Positions 35,513-52,588 of a stretch of DNA of 64,000 nucleotides are shown in pieces; the first letter of the stretch is position 1, and every line of letters starts with the position of its first letter. The notes below the pieces were generated by a model, which made no database searches, was not told the DNA's origin, and worked only from the letters and a program-made list of their open reading frames with translations. The DNA lies in the NCBI RefSeq assembly GCF_000725125.1, contig NZ_JFCB01000002.1, positions 186,001 to 250,000 of the forward strand, read 5' to 3'. This stretch comes from Streptomyces toyocaensis (GTDB taxonomy: Bacteria; Actinomycetota; Actinomycetes; Streptomycetales; Streptomycetaceae). The translations under genes and the position numbers were made by a program.

Positions 35513-36738
35513 TCAGTAGTGGACGGGCAGAGCGGTGAGCCCGCGGTTGAGCAGGGAGGGCTGCCAGGCGGGACGGCCGGGGTCGGCGAGGGTCAGGCCG
35601 GGGTGGTCGCACACCAGCGTGCGGACGGCGGCCACGGCGACCAGGCGGGCCAGGGCGGCGCCGATGCAGAAGTGGGCGCCGAAGCCGAATCCGAGGTGGG
35701 TGGCGCTGGAGCGGCGGACGTCGAACCGGCCGGGGTCGGGGAAGCGGGCCGGGTCGCGGTTGGCGGCGGCGGTGACGAGGAAGATCCGGTCCCCGGCGCG
35801 CAGGGTGCGGCCGTCGAGGTCCAGGTCGCGGGCGGCGGTGCGGATGGACATCTTGGACGGGCCGTCCAGGCGCAGGGTCTCCTCCACCGCCCCCTGGGCC
35901 AGTTCGGGTTCGGCACGGACGGCGGCCAGCTGGTCGGGCCGGGTGTGCAGGGCCAGGACGGTGTTGGCGATGAGGTTGCTGGTGGTCTCCCCGCCGGCGA
36001 ACGCCATCTGGGTGAGCATCCCGGTGAACTCCTCCTCGGTGACCGAGTCGCCGACCCGGCCCTCCCGGAGCACCTGGCTGATCAGGTCGTCGCCGGGCTC
36101 GGCGCGGCGCCGGGCGACGAGGGCGCCGAGGTAGTCGTCGAGGCTCACCAGCGCCTGGAGGGAGGCGCGGTACTCGCTCTCCTCCTGGGCGGTGCCCAGG
36201 ACGAGGTCGGCGACGCGGGTGTTCCAGTACCAGAAGGAGGGCCCGTCGGTGGGCGGGATGCCGAGCCAGCGGGCGAACACCAGGGCGGGCAGCGGTTTGG
36301 CGACGTCGGCCAGGAGGTCGCCGGTGCGGCCGGGTGTCGCCCTGCGGGCGAGGACGGCCCGGGTCGCCTTCTCGGTGAAGGCGCGGTAGCGGGCCACGGC
36401 GCGGGCGGCGAACGCCTCCTGGAAGACCTGGCGGAGCCTGCGGTGCTCGGGCGGGTCGTTGAAGACCATCCAGCGCGAGAGGATCCCGAAGGCCCGCTCG
36501 GCGTCCTCGCGGGCGCCCTGCGGGACGGCGTCCATCAGGGGCCGCACCCGGTCGGCGGAGACCGCGGGGTCGCGCAGGCAGCGCATCACCTGGTCGTAAC
36601 CGGTGACGAGCCAGGAGTGGTGCAGGGGGCTCCAGTGGACGGGCGCGTGGTCGCGCAGCGCGTCGAGGTGGCCGTAGGGGTCGGCGATCATGTCGGGGGA
36701 GAGCAGGTAGCGCTCGGTGAAGACGGGGGTGTGGGTGG

Positions 36739-36742
<4 letters not shown>
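35513..36742 (-). CDS. Cytochrome P450
   Basis: A 409-aa soluble bacterial P450. The I-helix oxygen-binding motif is [10 protein letters not shown], the K-helix ExxR is ETLRL, and the haem-binding loop is [16 protein letters not shown] with the Cys ligand. The start ATG overlaps the stop of the thioesterase-containing NRPS (ATGA), so it is translationally coupled to the assembly line. A beta-hydroxylation or cross-linking of the NRPS product is likely, while modification of the ribosomal peptide is also conceivable. No ferredoxin gene is adjacent. Confidence 0.94.
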
Positions 36743-44046
<7,304 letters not shown>

Positions 44047-44172
44047 GGGGGCGCTCCGATCTCGGTTCTGGTGAAGGAGGAAGTCGGCGGGGCCGCGGTC
44101 GCCGGGCGGCGCCCGCCGTCCGGCGGCCGCGTCGGCCGCAGGGACGGCGGGTGCGGCCGCCGGGGGAGGGCG

Positions 44173-47100
44173 TCAGAGGTCGGCCGTGAGGGACAGGTCG
44201 ATCTCGTCGTCGCTCATCTGCGAGATGAGTTCCAGCAGGCGCCGCTCCACCTCGGCGGCGAGCCGCTCCACGGTGGGGTGCTCGAACAGGTCGCGGACCT
44301 GGAGCGGGCAGTCGAACGCGGTCCGCAGCCGGGAGGCGACCGCGACCGCGCGCAGGGAGTGGCCGCCCAGGGCGAAGAAGTCGTCGTGGACGCCGACCTT
44401 CGGCAGGTCGAGCACCTCGCACCAGATCTGCGCCACGACCGTCTCGGCCGGGGTGCGCGGTGCGACGCCGGCCTGCGGAGCGGAGGCCTCGGGCCCGGGC
44501 AGGGCGGCGGTGTCCAGCTTGCCCTGCACGGTCAGGGGCAGGGCGTCCAGGAGGACGAACGCAGCCGGCACGAGGTAGTGGGGCAGACGGGCCCGGCAGT
44601 GCGTGCGCAGCGACTCCTCGGACAGCCCGTCGCCCGCGGCGTAACCGACGAGCGCCGTCTCGCCGCCCAGGGGGCGCACCACGACGGCCGCGCCGCGCAC
44701 CCCGGGGTGCGCGCGCAGCACCGCTTCGGCCTCTCCCGGTTCGACGCGGAAGCCGCGGATCTTGACCTGGTCGTCGTTGCGGCCGAGGAACTCCAGGTTA
44801 CCGTCGGGCAGCCGGCGGACGACGTCACCGGTGCGGTAGAGACGGCCGCCGGGCCTGCCGAACGGATCGGGGACGAACCGCTCGGCGGTCAGGGCGGGCC
44901 GACCGAGGTAACCGCGCGCCGTCTCCGGTCCGCCGAGGAGGAGTTCGCCGGGTACACCGGTCGGGACGGGTTCGCCGAGCGGGTCGAGCACATAGGCACG
45001 GCGGCTGCCCAGGGGCCGGCCGATGGGCACCCGGCCGGCCGGGGCCGCGGCGACGGTGTGCGCGGTGGCGGAGATCACCGTCTCGGTGGGCCCGTAGGTG
45101 TTGACCACGGGCACGCCGGGCAGATGGGCGAACCAGCGCGCCAGGGGGTCGGCGGGCAGCGTCTCCCCTCCGGTCACCAGCAGCCGCAGGGAGGTCAGCA
45201 GGGGCGCCAGGGCGTCCAGGCGGGCCACCAGCTCCGTCCAGTACGAGGGGGTCAGCTCCATGACCGTCACCCGTTCGGCGGCGACGTACGCGGCGAGCTC
45301 CTCCGGCGTCCAGATCTCGCCGGGGCGCACCAGCACCGTCGCCCCGGTGCTCAGCCCGGGCAGGATCTGCTCGAGCGAGGCGTCGAAGGACGTGGAGGCG
45401 AAGGTGAGCACCCGGTCCCGCGCGGTCAGCCCGAACGTCTCGCGGGCGGTGGCGACATGCGCGTCCAGGGCGTGGTGCTCCACGCCGACGGCCTTGGGAC
45501 GGCCGGTGGAGCCGGAGGTGAAGATGACGTAGGCGAGGTCGTCGCGGTGGGGGGTGTGACGAGGGCCGGCGGGGTCGGGGAGGACGTCGCCGACGTCGAC
45601 GGCGGCGGTCCCGAGGGCGGCGGCGCGGTCCCGCGTGCCCGCGTCGCACACCAGGTGCCGTACCGCGGCCTCCTCGCACATGTACCGCAGCCGGTCCTCG
45701 GGCAGCCGGGGGTCGAGCGGGACGTGGACGCCGCCCGCCCGCCAGACGGCGAGCATCGCCGCCACGGACCAAATGCCGCGGCCGACGCACACCCCCACGG
45801 CGTCGCCGGGGACCGTGCCCGCGCGGACCAGTGCCGAGGCCAGCCCGCCGGTGAGGGCGTCCAGGCGGGCATGGTCGAGCACCGTGTCCCCGCAGACGAC
45901 GGCCGGGGCGTGCGGCGGGCCCGCCACCTCGAACGGCGGCGCCGGCTCCGCGTCCCGGCCGGCACCGGCGAGGAGGTGGCGCCGCTCGTCCGCCGAGAGC
46001 AGGGCGGCCTCGTCGGCGCGCGTGGCGGGGTCCGCCAGCAGGGCCTCGAGGACGCGGCCGACGTGGCGGGCGAACCGGGTCGCGGTGTCCGGGTCGAACA
46101 GGTCGGCGGCGTACTCGACGTTGAGTGCGAAGCGGCCCGGCCGGATGACGAAGGTGGCGGTCAGGTCGAACTTGGCCGACCCCCAGGGCAGCGCGAAGTC
46201 GGCCGTCTCCGTACCGGGCAGGCCGGTGCCGGCCGCGGAGGACTCCTGGACGTCGACCATGGCCTGGAAGAGCGGATTGCGGGACAGGTCGCGTTCCGGG
46301 CGCAGCCGTTCCACGACCTGCTCGAACGGCACCCCCTGGTGGTCGAAGGCGCCCAGGACGACGTCGCGCACCCGGTCCACGAGGGAAGCGAAGGAGGGCC
46401 GCCCGGACAGGTCGGTGCGCAGGACGACGGTGTTGACGAAGAAGCCGATCAGCGGTTCCAGTTCGAGCCGTCCGCGTCCGGCGACGGGGGTGCCCACGCA
46501 GATGTCGGTCTGTCCCGTCCAGCGGGCCAGCACCGTCTGCGCGGCGGCCAGCAGCACCATGAAGCGGGTCGCCCCGCGCTCGCGGGCGAGGGCGTCGACC
46601 CGGTCGACGAGCGCGCCGGGCAGGTCGATCTCGACCGCGCCGCCCCGGCCGGTGAAGGCCGCGGGCCTCGGCCGGTCGGTGGGCAGGTCCAGCACGGGAG
46701 CGTTCTCCAGGACCCGCTCCCAGTAAGCGAGTTGCGGTTCCAGTGCCCCGTTCTCGGCACGCTCGCGCTGCCACACGGCGTAGTCGCCGTACTGCACCGG
46801 CAGCGGCGCGATCGAGGCACGCCCGCCGGCCAGGCGGGCCGTGTAGTGGCGACCCAGTTCGTCCAGCAGCACGCCCTTGGACCAGCCGTCGGTGACGGCG
46901 TGGTGGAAGGCGAGCAGGACCACGTGGTCGTCGTCGCGCAGCTCCCACACGCCGGCCCGCAGCAGCGGCGGCCGTGCCAGGTCGAAGCGGCGGGTGGCGT
47001 GCGCCGTGGCCAGGCGCCGTACGGCCGCCACGCGTTCCGCCTCGTCCGGGGCCTGCGGTGCCGGCTCCCACAGCAGGGGCACCGCGGCCGGGTCGCAGAC

Positions 47101-50100
47101 CTGCTGCACGGGGCGCCCGTCGGACTCGACGAGGGCCGTGCGCAGCACCTCGTGGCGTTCGACGAGGTCGTCCAGGGCCCCCTGCCACGCGGCACGGTCC
47201 AGGCCGCCGCGCACCCGCCAGCAGTACCACAGCAGATACGCGTCGCCCCGGTCGGAGGTGCGGTCCAGGAACCACAGTCGTTCCTGCGCGAAGGACAGCG
47301 GCAGCGGCCCGCCCCGGTCCACCGGGACGACCTCGGCGGTGCCGCCGGCGCGGGCCGCGGCCACCTTCGGGGCGAACGCGCGGACGGTGGGGTGCTCGAA
47401 GAGGGTGCGCAGTTCGATCTCCCGGCCGAGGCGCGCGGCGATCCGGGAGACCGCCATGGTGGCGAGCAGCGAGTGGCCGCCGAGGTCGAAGAAGCCGTCG
47501 TCGATGCCGATCCGGTCCAGGCCCAGGACGTCGGCCCACACCTCGGCGACGATCCGCTCGGTCTCGTCGCGGGGCGCGGTGTACGCGGGGTCGTCGGCGG
47601 ACCGGGTGTGTGCCGGGTCGGGCAGTGCGGAGCGGTCGAGCTTCCCGGACACGCCGACCGGCAGGGCGTCCAGGACGACGAACTCGGACGGCACGGCGTA
47701 GTGCGGCAGGTGGCGGGCGCACCAGGCGCGCAGTTCCGCCCGGCCGGGGGCGGCGGTCGCGTCCGGGGCGGGGACGACGTAGCCGGTCAGGCTGCGTCCG
47801 GTGGCCCGGTCGGGGCGCACGGCGGCGGCGCCGACCGACGGGCATGCGCGCAGCACGGTCTCCACCTCGCCCAGTTCGATCCGGAAGCCGCGGATCTTGA
47901 CCTGGTCGTCACTGCGGCCCAGGAACTCCAGCTCGCCGCCGGGTGTCCAGCGCACGAGGTCGCCGGTGCGGTAGAGGCGGCCACCGGGCGGCCCGAAGGG
48001 GTCGGGCACGAAGCGCTCGGCGGTGAGAGCGGGGCGCCCGAGGTAGCCACGGGCCACCTCCGTGCCGCCGATGAGGAGCTCGCCCCCCACACCGACCGGC
48101 ACCGGTTCGCCGTCCGCGTCGACGACGTACACGCTGCGGCCGCCGAGCGGCCTGCCGATGGGCACGGTGTCCCCCGGCGGGCCGTCGGCGTCGTGGGTGG
48201 TGGCGGTGACCGTGGTCTCGGTGGGCCCGTACGCGTTGCAGACCCGCACCCCGGGCACGGCGGCGCGCCACACGGCGAGGGTGTCGGCCGGGACGGCCTC
48301 GCCGCCGAGGATCAGCAGCCGCAGGGAGCCCAGGGCGCCGGCCAGCCGCCGGTCGAGGGAGAGCGTGAGCTCCGACCAGTAGGTGGGCGGCACGTTGACG
48401 ACGGTGAGGCCGTACCGCTGGACGATCTCCGGCAGCTGCGTGGGCAGCCAGGGTTCGTCGGGCCGCATGACGACGGTGGCGCCGCAGGTGAGGGCGGGCA
48501 GCACCTGGTCGAGGGAGGCGTCGAAGGCGAAGGAGGCGAAGGCCAGCACGCGGTCCGCGGAGGTGATCCCGAAACGCCGCCGGGCGGCCGCGACGTGCGA
48601 GGCGAGGGCGGCGTGTTCCACGCCGACCGCCTTGGGACGGCCGGTGGAGCCGGAGGTGAAGATGACGTGGGCCAGTTCCCGGGGGTGCGGCCGGTGGCGG
48701 GGGGCGTCCGCGGCCGGGGAGAGCGCGGCGACGTCCACCGTGACCGGTGCGAGCGGCGCGGCGAGGCCGGCGGTGGCGGGTTCGGTGACCACGCAGGCCA
48801 GCCGTGCCTCCCCGGCCATGTACCGCAGCCGCTCGGCGGGCAGCTCCGGGTCGAGTGGCACGTAGACGCCCCCCGCCCGCCAGACCCCCCCGACGGCGGC
48901 GACCGACCACGGGCCGCGGCGCAGGAGCACGCCCACGGCATCGCCCGCGCCCACCCCGGCGTCGCGCAGCGCGGCGGCCAGTGAGCCGGTCATGGCGTCG
49001 AGCCCGGCGTAGCTGACGCTGTCCTCGCCGCAGCGCAGGGCGGTGGCCTCGGGATCACCGCGGAAGGCGACCGGCTCCGCGGGCCCGGCCGGCCGGCCGG
49101 GTGCCCGGTGCCACTCGGGCCGGGGCCGGCCGCGGCCGGCGGGCCCGTCGGACAGGGCACGCAGCAGGTCCTGCACGGGAGTGTCCGGATCGGCGAGGAC
49201 CGCCCTGAGCAGGGCCGTGTAGGTGCCGGCGAAGGCCCGCATGGTGGCGGCGTCGAAGAGAGCGGTGGCGTACTGGAGGACGGCGGCGACGCTGCCGTCG
49301 GTCCGCAGGGTCAGGTCCAGGAAGACGTCCAGCGGGGTCTCGGTGAGCGGCGGCTCGACCAGCGTCACCTCCAGGCCGGGCATCCGCACCGGCTGGATCG
49401 GTGCGTTGAGCAGGGTGAACGACGCCTGGGCGAGCGGGTGGCGGGACAGGTCCCGGGAGCCGCCGAGGGCACCGACGACGAGGTCGAAGGGGGCCTCGGC
49501 GTGGGCCAGGTCCACCGGCACGCGACCGCGCGCCCGGTCCAGCAGGGTGCCGAAGCCGGGTCTGCCGGCCAGGTCGGCGCGGAGCACGACGGTGTTGACC
49601 AGGGGTCCGATGAGCGTATCGGCGCCGCGCCGGGCCCGGTCGGCGAGCGTGCTGCACACGGCGACGTCGGTACGGCCCGCCCAGTGCCCGAGAAGTGCCT
49701 GGTAGGCGGTGAGCAGGAGGGTGTACCGGGTGACGCGCCGGGAGCGGGCGAGGGCGTCGACCGCGGTGACCAGGCCGGCCGGCAGGTCGAAGCGGACCAC
49801 GTCGCCGGAGCCGTCCCAGACCCGCGGGCGCGGCCGGTCCGTGGGCAGGTCGAGCGGGGTGAGACCGCGCAGCCGCTCGCGCCAGTGGCCCAGGAGCCGC
49901 TCCAGCCGCTCGCCGCGCAGCCGTTCGGACTGGGCGCGGGCCAGGTCGGTGTGGCGCAGGGCGGGCGGGGCCACCGGCTCACCCCGGTAGCCGGCGGCGA
50001 GTTCGTCCAGCAGGACGCCCCATGACCAGCCGTCCACGGCGATGTGGTGCACCTCCACGAGCAGCAGGTGCTCGTCGGGGGCGACGCGGGCGAGCACGGC

Positions 50101-50466
50101 CCGCACCGGGTGCTGCGCCGACAGGTCGACGGGGCGCCCCAGCCGGCGCGCGAACAACTGCTCCGGCCCGTCCGCCTCGACATGCTCCAGTGCGAGGTCC
50201 GCGGGCGGGTCGACCACCGGGACGGGCTCCCCGCCGACGGCGCGGAACCGGGTGCGCAGCACCTCGTGCCGCGCCACGATGCCGGACAGCGACCGCTCCA
50301 GCCGGTCCGCGTCCAGCGGACCCCGCAGCCGCAGGACCAGCGGAAGCATGGAACCGGTGGAAGAACCGGCCAACTGGTCCAGGAACCACAGGCGGCGCTG
50401 CGCGAAGGATGCCGCGCCGGGGTCGACGTCGATCGGAGCCTTGTCGTGGGCCGGTCCTGCTGTCAC
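44173..50466 (-). CDS. NRPS, C-A-T-C-A-T, first protein
   Basis: A 2097-aa two-module synthetase. GTG at 50466 is chosen because GGAGG lies six bases upstream. Domains (rough residues): C (25-440, HHIAVDG ~143), A (469-945), carrier (GGHSLLA ~995), C (1050-1480, HHAVTDG ~1190), A (1502-1985), carrier (GGHSLRA ~2034), and a short acidic tail ISQMSDDEIDLSL, a typical docking element for the next protein. Pocket residues read about DADNIGAVTK and DAEEVGTISK; the acidic residues at positions 239 and 278 suggest polar or basic side chains, but no exact match is claimed. A condensation domain at the very N-terminus implies an upstream donor: a fatty acyl group or the stand-alone carrier protein. 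Confidence 0.95.
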   Translation of the reverse strand: MTAGPAHDKAPIDVDPGAASFAQRRLWFLDQLAGSSTGSMLPLVLRLRGPLDADRLERSLSGIVARHEVLRTRFRAVGGEPVPVVDPPADLALEHVEADGPEQLFARRLGRPVDLSAQHPVRAVLARVAPDEHLLLVEVHHIAVDGWSWGVLLDELAAGYRGEPVAPPALRHTDLARAQSERLRGERLERLLGHWRERLRGLTPLDLPTDRPRPRVWDGSGDVVRFDLPAGLVTAVDALARSRRVTRYTLLLTAYQALLGHWAGRTDVAVCSTLADRARRGADTLIGPLVNTVVLRADLAGRPGFGTLLDRARGRVPVDLAHAEAPFDLVVGALGGSRDLSRHPLAQASFTLLNAPIQPVRMPGLEVTLVEPPLTETPLDVFLDLTLRTDGSVAAVLQYATALFDAATMRAFAGTYTALLRAVLADPDTPVQDLLRALSDGPAGRGRPRPEWHRAPGRPAGPAEPVAFRGDPEATALRCGEDSVSYAGLDAMTGSLAAALRDAGVGAGDAVGVLLRRGPWSVAAVGGVWRAGGVYVPLDPELPAERLRYMAGEARLACVVTEPATAGLAAPLAPVTVDVAALSPAADAPRHRPHPRELAHVIFTSGSTGRPKAVGVEHAALASHVAAARRRFGITSADRVLAFASFAFDASLDQVLPALTCGATVVMRPDEPWLPTQLPEIVQRYGLTVVNVPPTYWSELTLSLDRRLAGALGSLRLLILGGEAVPADTLAVWRAAVPGVRVCNAYGPTETTVTATTHDADGPPGDTVPIGRPLGGRSVYVVDADGEPVPVGVGGELLIGGTEVARGYLGRPALTAERFVPDPFGPPGGRLYRTGDLVRWTPGGELEFLGRSDDQVKIRGFRIELGEVETVLRACPSVGAAAVRPDRATGRSLTGYVVPAPDATAAPGRAELRAWCARHLPHYAVPSEFVVLDALPVGVSGKLDRSALPDPAHTRSADDPAYTAPRDETERIVAEVWADVLGLDRIGIDDGFFDLGGHSLLATMAVSRIAARLGREIELRTLFEHPTVRAFAPKVAAARAGGTAEVVPVDRGGPLPLSFAQERLWFLDRTSDRGDAYLLWYCWRVRGGLDRAAWQGALDDLVERHEVLRTALVESDGRPVQQVCDPAAVPLLWEPAPQAPDEAERVAAVRRLATAHATRRFDLARPPLLRAGVWELRDDDHVVLLAFHHAVTDGWSKGVLLDELGRHYTARLAGGRASIAPLPVQYGDYAVWQRERAENGALEPQLAYWERVLENAPVLDLPTDRPRPAAFTGRGGAVEIDLPGALVDRVDALARERGATRFMVLLAAAQTVLARWTGQTDICVGTPVAGRGRLELEPLIGFFVNTVVLRTDLSGRPSFASLVDRVRDVVLGAFDHQGVPFEQVVERLRPERDLSRNPLFQAMVDVQESSAAGTGLPGTETADFALPWGSAKFDLTATFVIRPGRFALNVEYAADLFDPDTATRFARHVGRVLEALLADPATRADEAALLSADERRHLLAGAGRDAEPAPPFEVAGPPHAPAVVCGDTVLDHARLDALTGGLASALVRAGTVPGDAVGVCVGRGIWSVAAMLAVWRAGGVHVPLDPRLPEDRLRYMCEEAAVRHLVCDAGTRDRAAALGTAAVDVGDVLPDPAGPRHTPHRDDLAYVIFTSGSTGRPKAVGVEHHALDAHVATARETFGLTARDRVLTFASTSFDASLEQILPGLSTGATVLVRPGEIWTPEELAAYVAAERVTVMELTPSYWTELVARLDALAPLLTSLRLLVTGGETLPADPLARWFAHLPGVPVVNTYGPTETVISATAHTVAAAPAGRVPIGRPLGSRRAYVLDPLGEPVPTGVPGELLLGGPETARGYLGRPALTAERFVPDPFGRPGGRLYRTGDVVRRLPDGNLEFLGRNDDQVKIRGFRVEPGEAEAVLRAHPGVRGAAVVVRPLGGETALVGYAAGDGLSEESLRTHCRARLPHYLVPAAFVLLDALPLTVQGKLDTAALPGPEASAPQAGVAPRTPAETVVAQIWCEVLDLPKVGVHDDFFALGGHSLRAVAVASRLRTAFDCPLQVRDLFEHPTVERLAAEVERRLLELISQMSDDEIDLSLTADL

Positions 50467-50691
50467 TGTGAGCCTCCAAGCGGTGTTTTGCAGCAGACTG
50501 CCGCCGGCGGCCGGGGGCCCATAGGGAAGAAGACGCAGCACCGCGAGCAGAGCCGGCCGCGGGCACCGTGGCGGGCCCTCGCCCGGTCACCTCGGGACGC
50601 CCGCGGACATGCTGGCGGGGCCGTGCGGGCGGGCCGCGTCCCGGCTCGGGGGCGCGCCGGACAGGCGGCGGTGCTCGCGGCTCAGCCGACG

Positions 50692-51960
50692 TCAGAGACG
50701 GACGACGACCAGGGCGATGTCGTCGAGTCCGCCGTGGGCCACGCCCAGGCGCGTGAGCAGGGTGTCGGCCAGCTCGTCGGGGTCCATCCGGGCGTGACGG
50801 GCCAGAGTGTCGGTGAGGCGGAGCAGCCCCGCGTCGATGTCCTCGCCGCGACGTTCCACGAGACCGTCCGTGTACAGCACGAGGGTGTCGCCCGGCGCGT
50901 AGGGCACCGTCACCTGCGGGCGCGACGTCTCCTCGCTCATGACCCCCAGGGGCGGCTCGGTGGCCTGGTCGAGCAGGTCGACGGTGCCCTCGGGACGGCA
51001 CAGGGCAGGCGGGAGGTGACCCGCGCAGGTGTAGGTGACGGTGCGGTTGCGCACGTCGATGACGGCCTTCGCCGCGGTCGTCGCCAGGGCGCCCTCGAAG
51101 GTCCGGGCGTACTTGCTGAGGACGTCCATCGCCCTGCCGGGTTCGGGAACGGCCCGGATGGCGGCGGACAGGGCGCTGCGCAGCATGCCCATCACGGCGG
51201 CGGCCTCCAGACCGTGGCCGACCACGTCGCCGACCGCGACGGTGAACTGGCCGTCGGGCAGATCGACCACGTCGTACCAGTCGCCGCAGACGTTGAGGGA
51301 CCGGGTGGCCGGCATGTAGCGCACCGCGATCTCACGGTGTCCGGCCAGATCCGGCGAGTGCAGCATGGCCTCCTGCAGGGCGAGGGCGGTCCGGCGCTCC
51401 CGGTCGTGGGCTTCGCGGAGTTCCTCGTTGAGGTGCTGCAGGTCCTGTGCCCGGGTGAACAGTTCGGTCTCCAGCGCCTCCCGTTCCCTGTGCGCGACCG
51501 CCTCGTCGGAACCGGGGGCGAACGAGGGACGGGCCGAGCGGGAGGGACGGGAGAGCATGAACTCGGTCATGTCCACCACCCGGTGGATGATCCACCGGAC
51601 CTCTCCGTCCGGGCCGAGGACGGGTGTGTTGAGGGGGGACCACCATCTGGACCGGAACACTCCCGGCCGCCCCGGGAGAGCGAGGTCGTACCTCTGCACC
51701 GCCATCGTGTCCGGCTTCTTCGAGCTCAGGACCCGGGCCAGGGAGGCGGTCAGGTTGGCCACGCCGTCGGCGGCCGCATCCCCGGGATTGTCGGGGTGGG
51801 CGTCGAAGAGGAGCCGGCCGACGAGATCCTCCCTCCTCCGGCCCGTCACCTGGAGGTAGGCCTCGTTGACCTCCGCGACCCTCAGGCCGGGGTCCAGCAA
51901 CAGCAGAGGGCTGGGTGTCGCGGCGAACACCGCCCGGAAGTCGATATCCGATGTGCTCAC
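50692..51960 (-). CDS. PAS domain PP2C-type (SpoIIE-like) serine phosphatase
   Basis: A 422-aa cytosolic signalling phosphatase. An N-terminal PAS domain (FRAVFAATPSPLLLLDPGLRVAEVN to ~150), a coiled-coil linker (ETELFTRAQDLQHLNEELREAH), and a C-terminal PP2C/SpoIIE domain with metal-binding GDWYDVVDLPDG, VGDVVGHGLEAAAVM and LYTDGLVERR and GLDDIALVVV at the end. Such proteins typically dephosphorylate anti-anti-sigma factors. None is encoded nearby. GTG start after GGGAG. It marks the end of the biosynthetic region. Confidence 0.92.
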   Translation of the reverse strand: MSTSDIDFRAVFAATPSPLLLLDPGLRVAEVNEAYLQVTGRRREDLVGRLLFDAHPDNPGDAAADGVANLTASLARVLSSKKPDTMAVQRYDLALPGRPGVFRSRWWSPLNTPVLGPDGEVRWIIHRVVDMTEFMLSRPSRSARPSFAPGSDEAVAHREREALETELFTRAQDLQHLNEELREAHDRERRTALALQEAMLHSPDLAGHREIAVRYMPATRSLNVCGDWYDVVDLPDGQFTVAVGDVVGHGLEAAAVMGMLRSALSAAIRAVPEPGRAMDVLSKYARTFEGALATTAAKAVIDVRNRTVTYTCAGHLPPALCRPEGTVDLLDQATEPPLGVMSEETSRPQVTVPYAPGDTLVLYTDGLVERRGEDIDAGLLRLTDTLARHARMDPDELADTLLTRLGVAHGGLDDIALVVVRL

Positions 51961-52064
51961 GCGCGCTCCCGGTCCGTCCGCCTGCGTGCTCTCCCCTACG
52001 ACTATGCCCCCGCCCCCCGGCCGGACGCCGCCGGAGGCGAGGTGATCGGCGGTCCGGGGCGAGG

Positions 52065-52271
52065 TCAGCCGGTGCTGGCGCGCAGACGGGTGATCGCGGC
52101 CTCCAGATCGTCGAAGGCCCGTTGCTCCCGGCGCGGGGAGGCGTGTGCCGCAGGGAAGAGGCTCTCACGAGCCCCCCGGGCCCGCGCGTAGGCGTCGAAA
52201 CGGACGACGACGTCGTCGATCAGGTCCTGCGGCGGGGGAGAGGGCTCACGGGACGCGTGGTGGGACGGCAT
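52065..52271 (-). CDS. Possible small hypothetical protein
   Basis: A 68-aa ORF upstream of the phosphatase gene, same direction. The middle part looks protein-like (QDLIDDVVVRFDAYARARGARESLF, then REQRAFDDLEAAITRLRAS, likely two helices), with no membrane segment or known motif. The ribosome-binding site is weak. It may encode a small partner of the phosphatase. The following 317 bp (52272-52588) show no gene. Confidence 0.4.
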   Translation of the reverse strand: MPSHHASREPSPPPQDLIDDVVVRFDAYARARGARESLFPAAHASPRREQRAFDDLEAAITRLRASTG

Positions 52272-52588
52272 GGCGGGTCATTCCGGGTGAGGGGGATACG
52301 GCCGTGTGTGCCGGGACACCACCGTGCGGAGTCCGCCTCGTGCGGGCGGTCCAGGCGGTCCCGCCGCGGCCTTCTCGGAGCGACCGACCGGACGCCGAGC
52401 GGGGGTTTCCGGCACACAGCGGTGCACCCTACGCAGGCCGTCCGCCCCTCGACCGGTCCGCAGGTCGGCAACCTTCAGGGCCCTGAGACTGCCGGGAGCG
52501 GGCAGGAACTGGGTCCACCCGACCCGGAACGCCGGGACACGACCCGGCCGGGAGGCACCTCGCACCGCCGCCGGACGGCGCTCGCGGT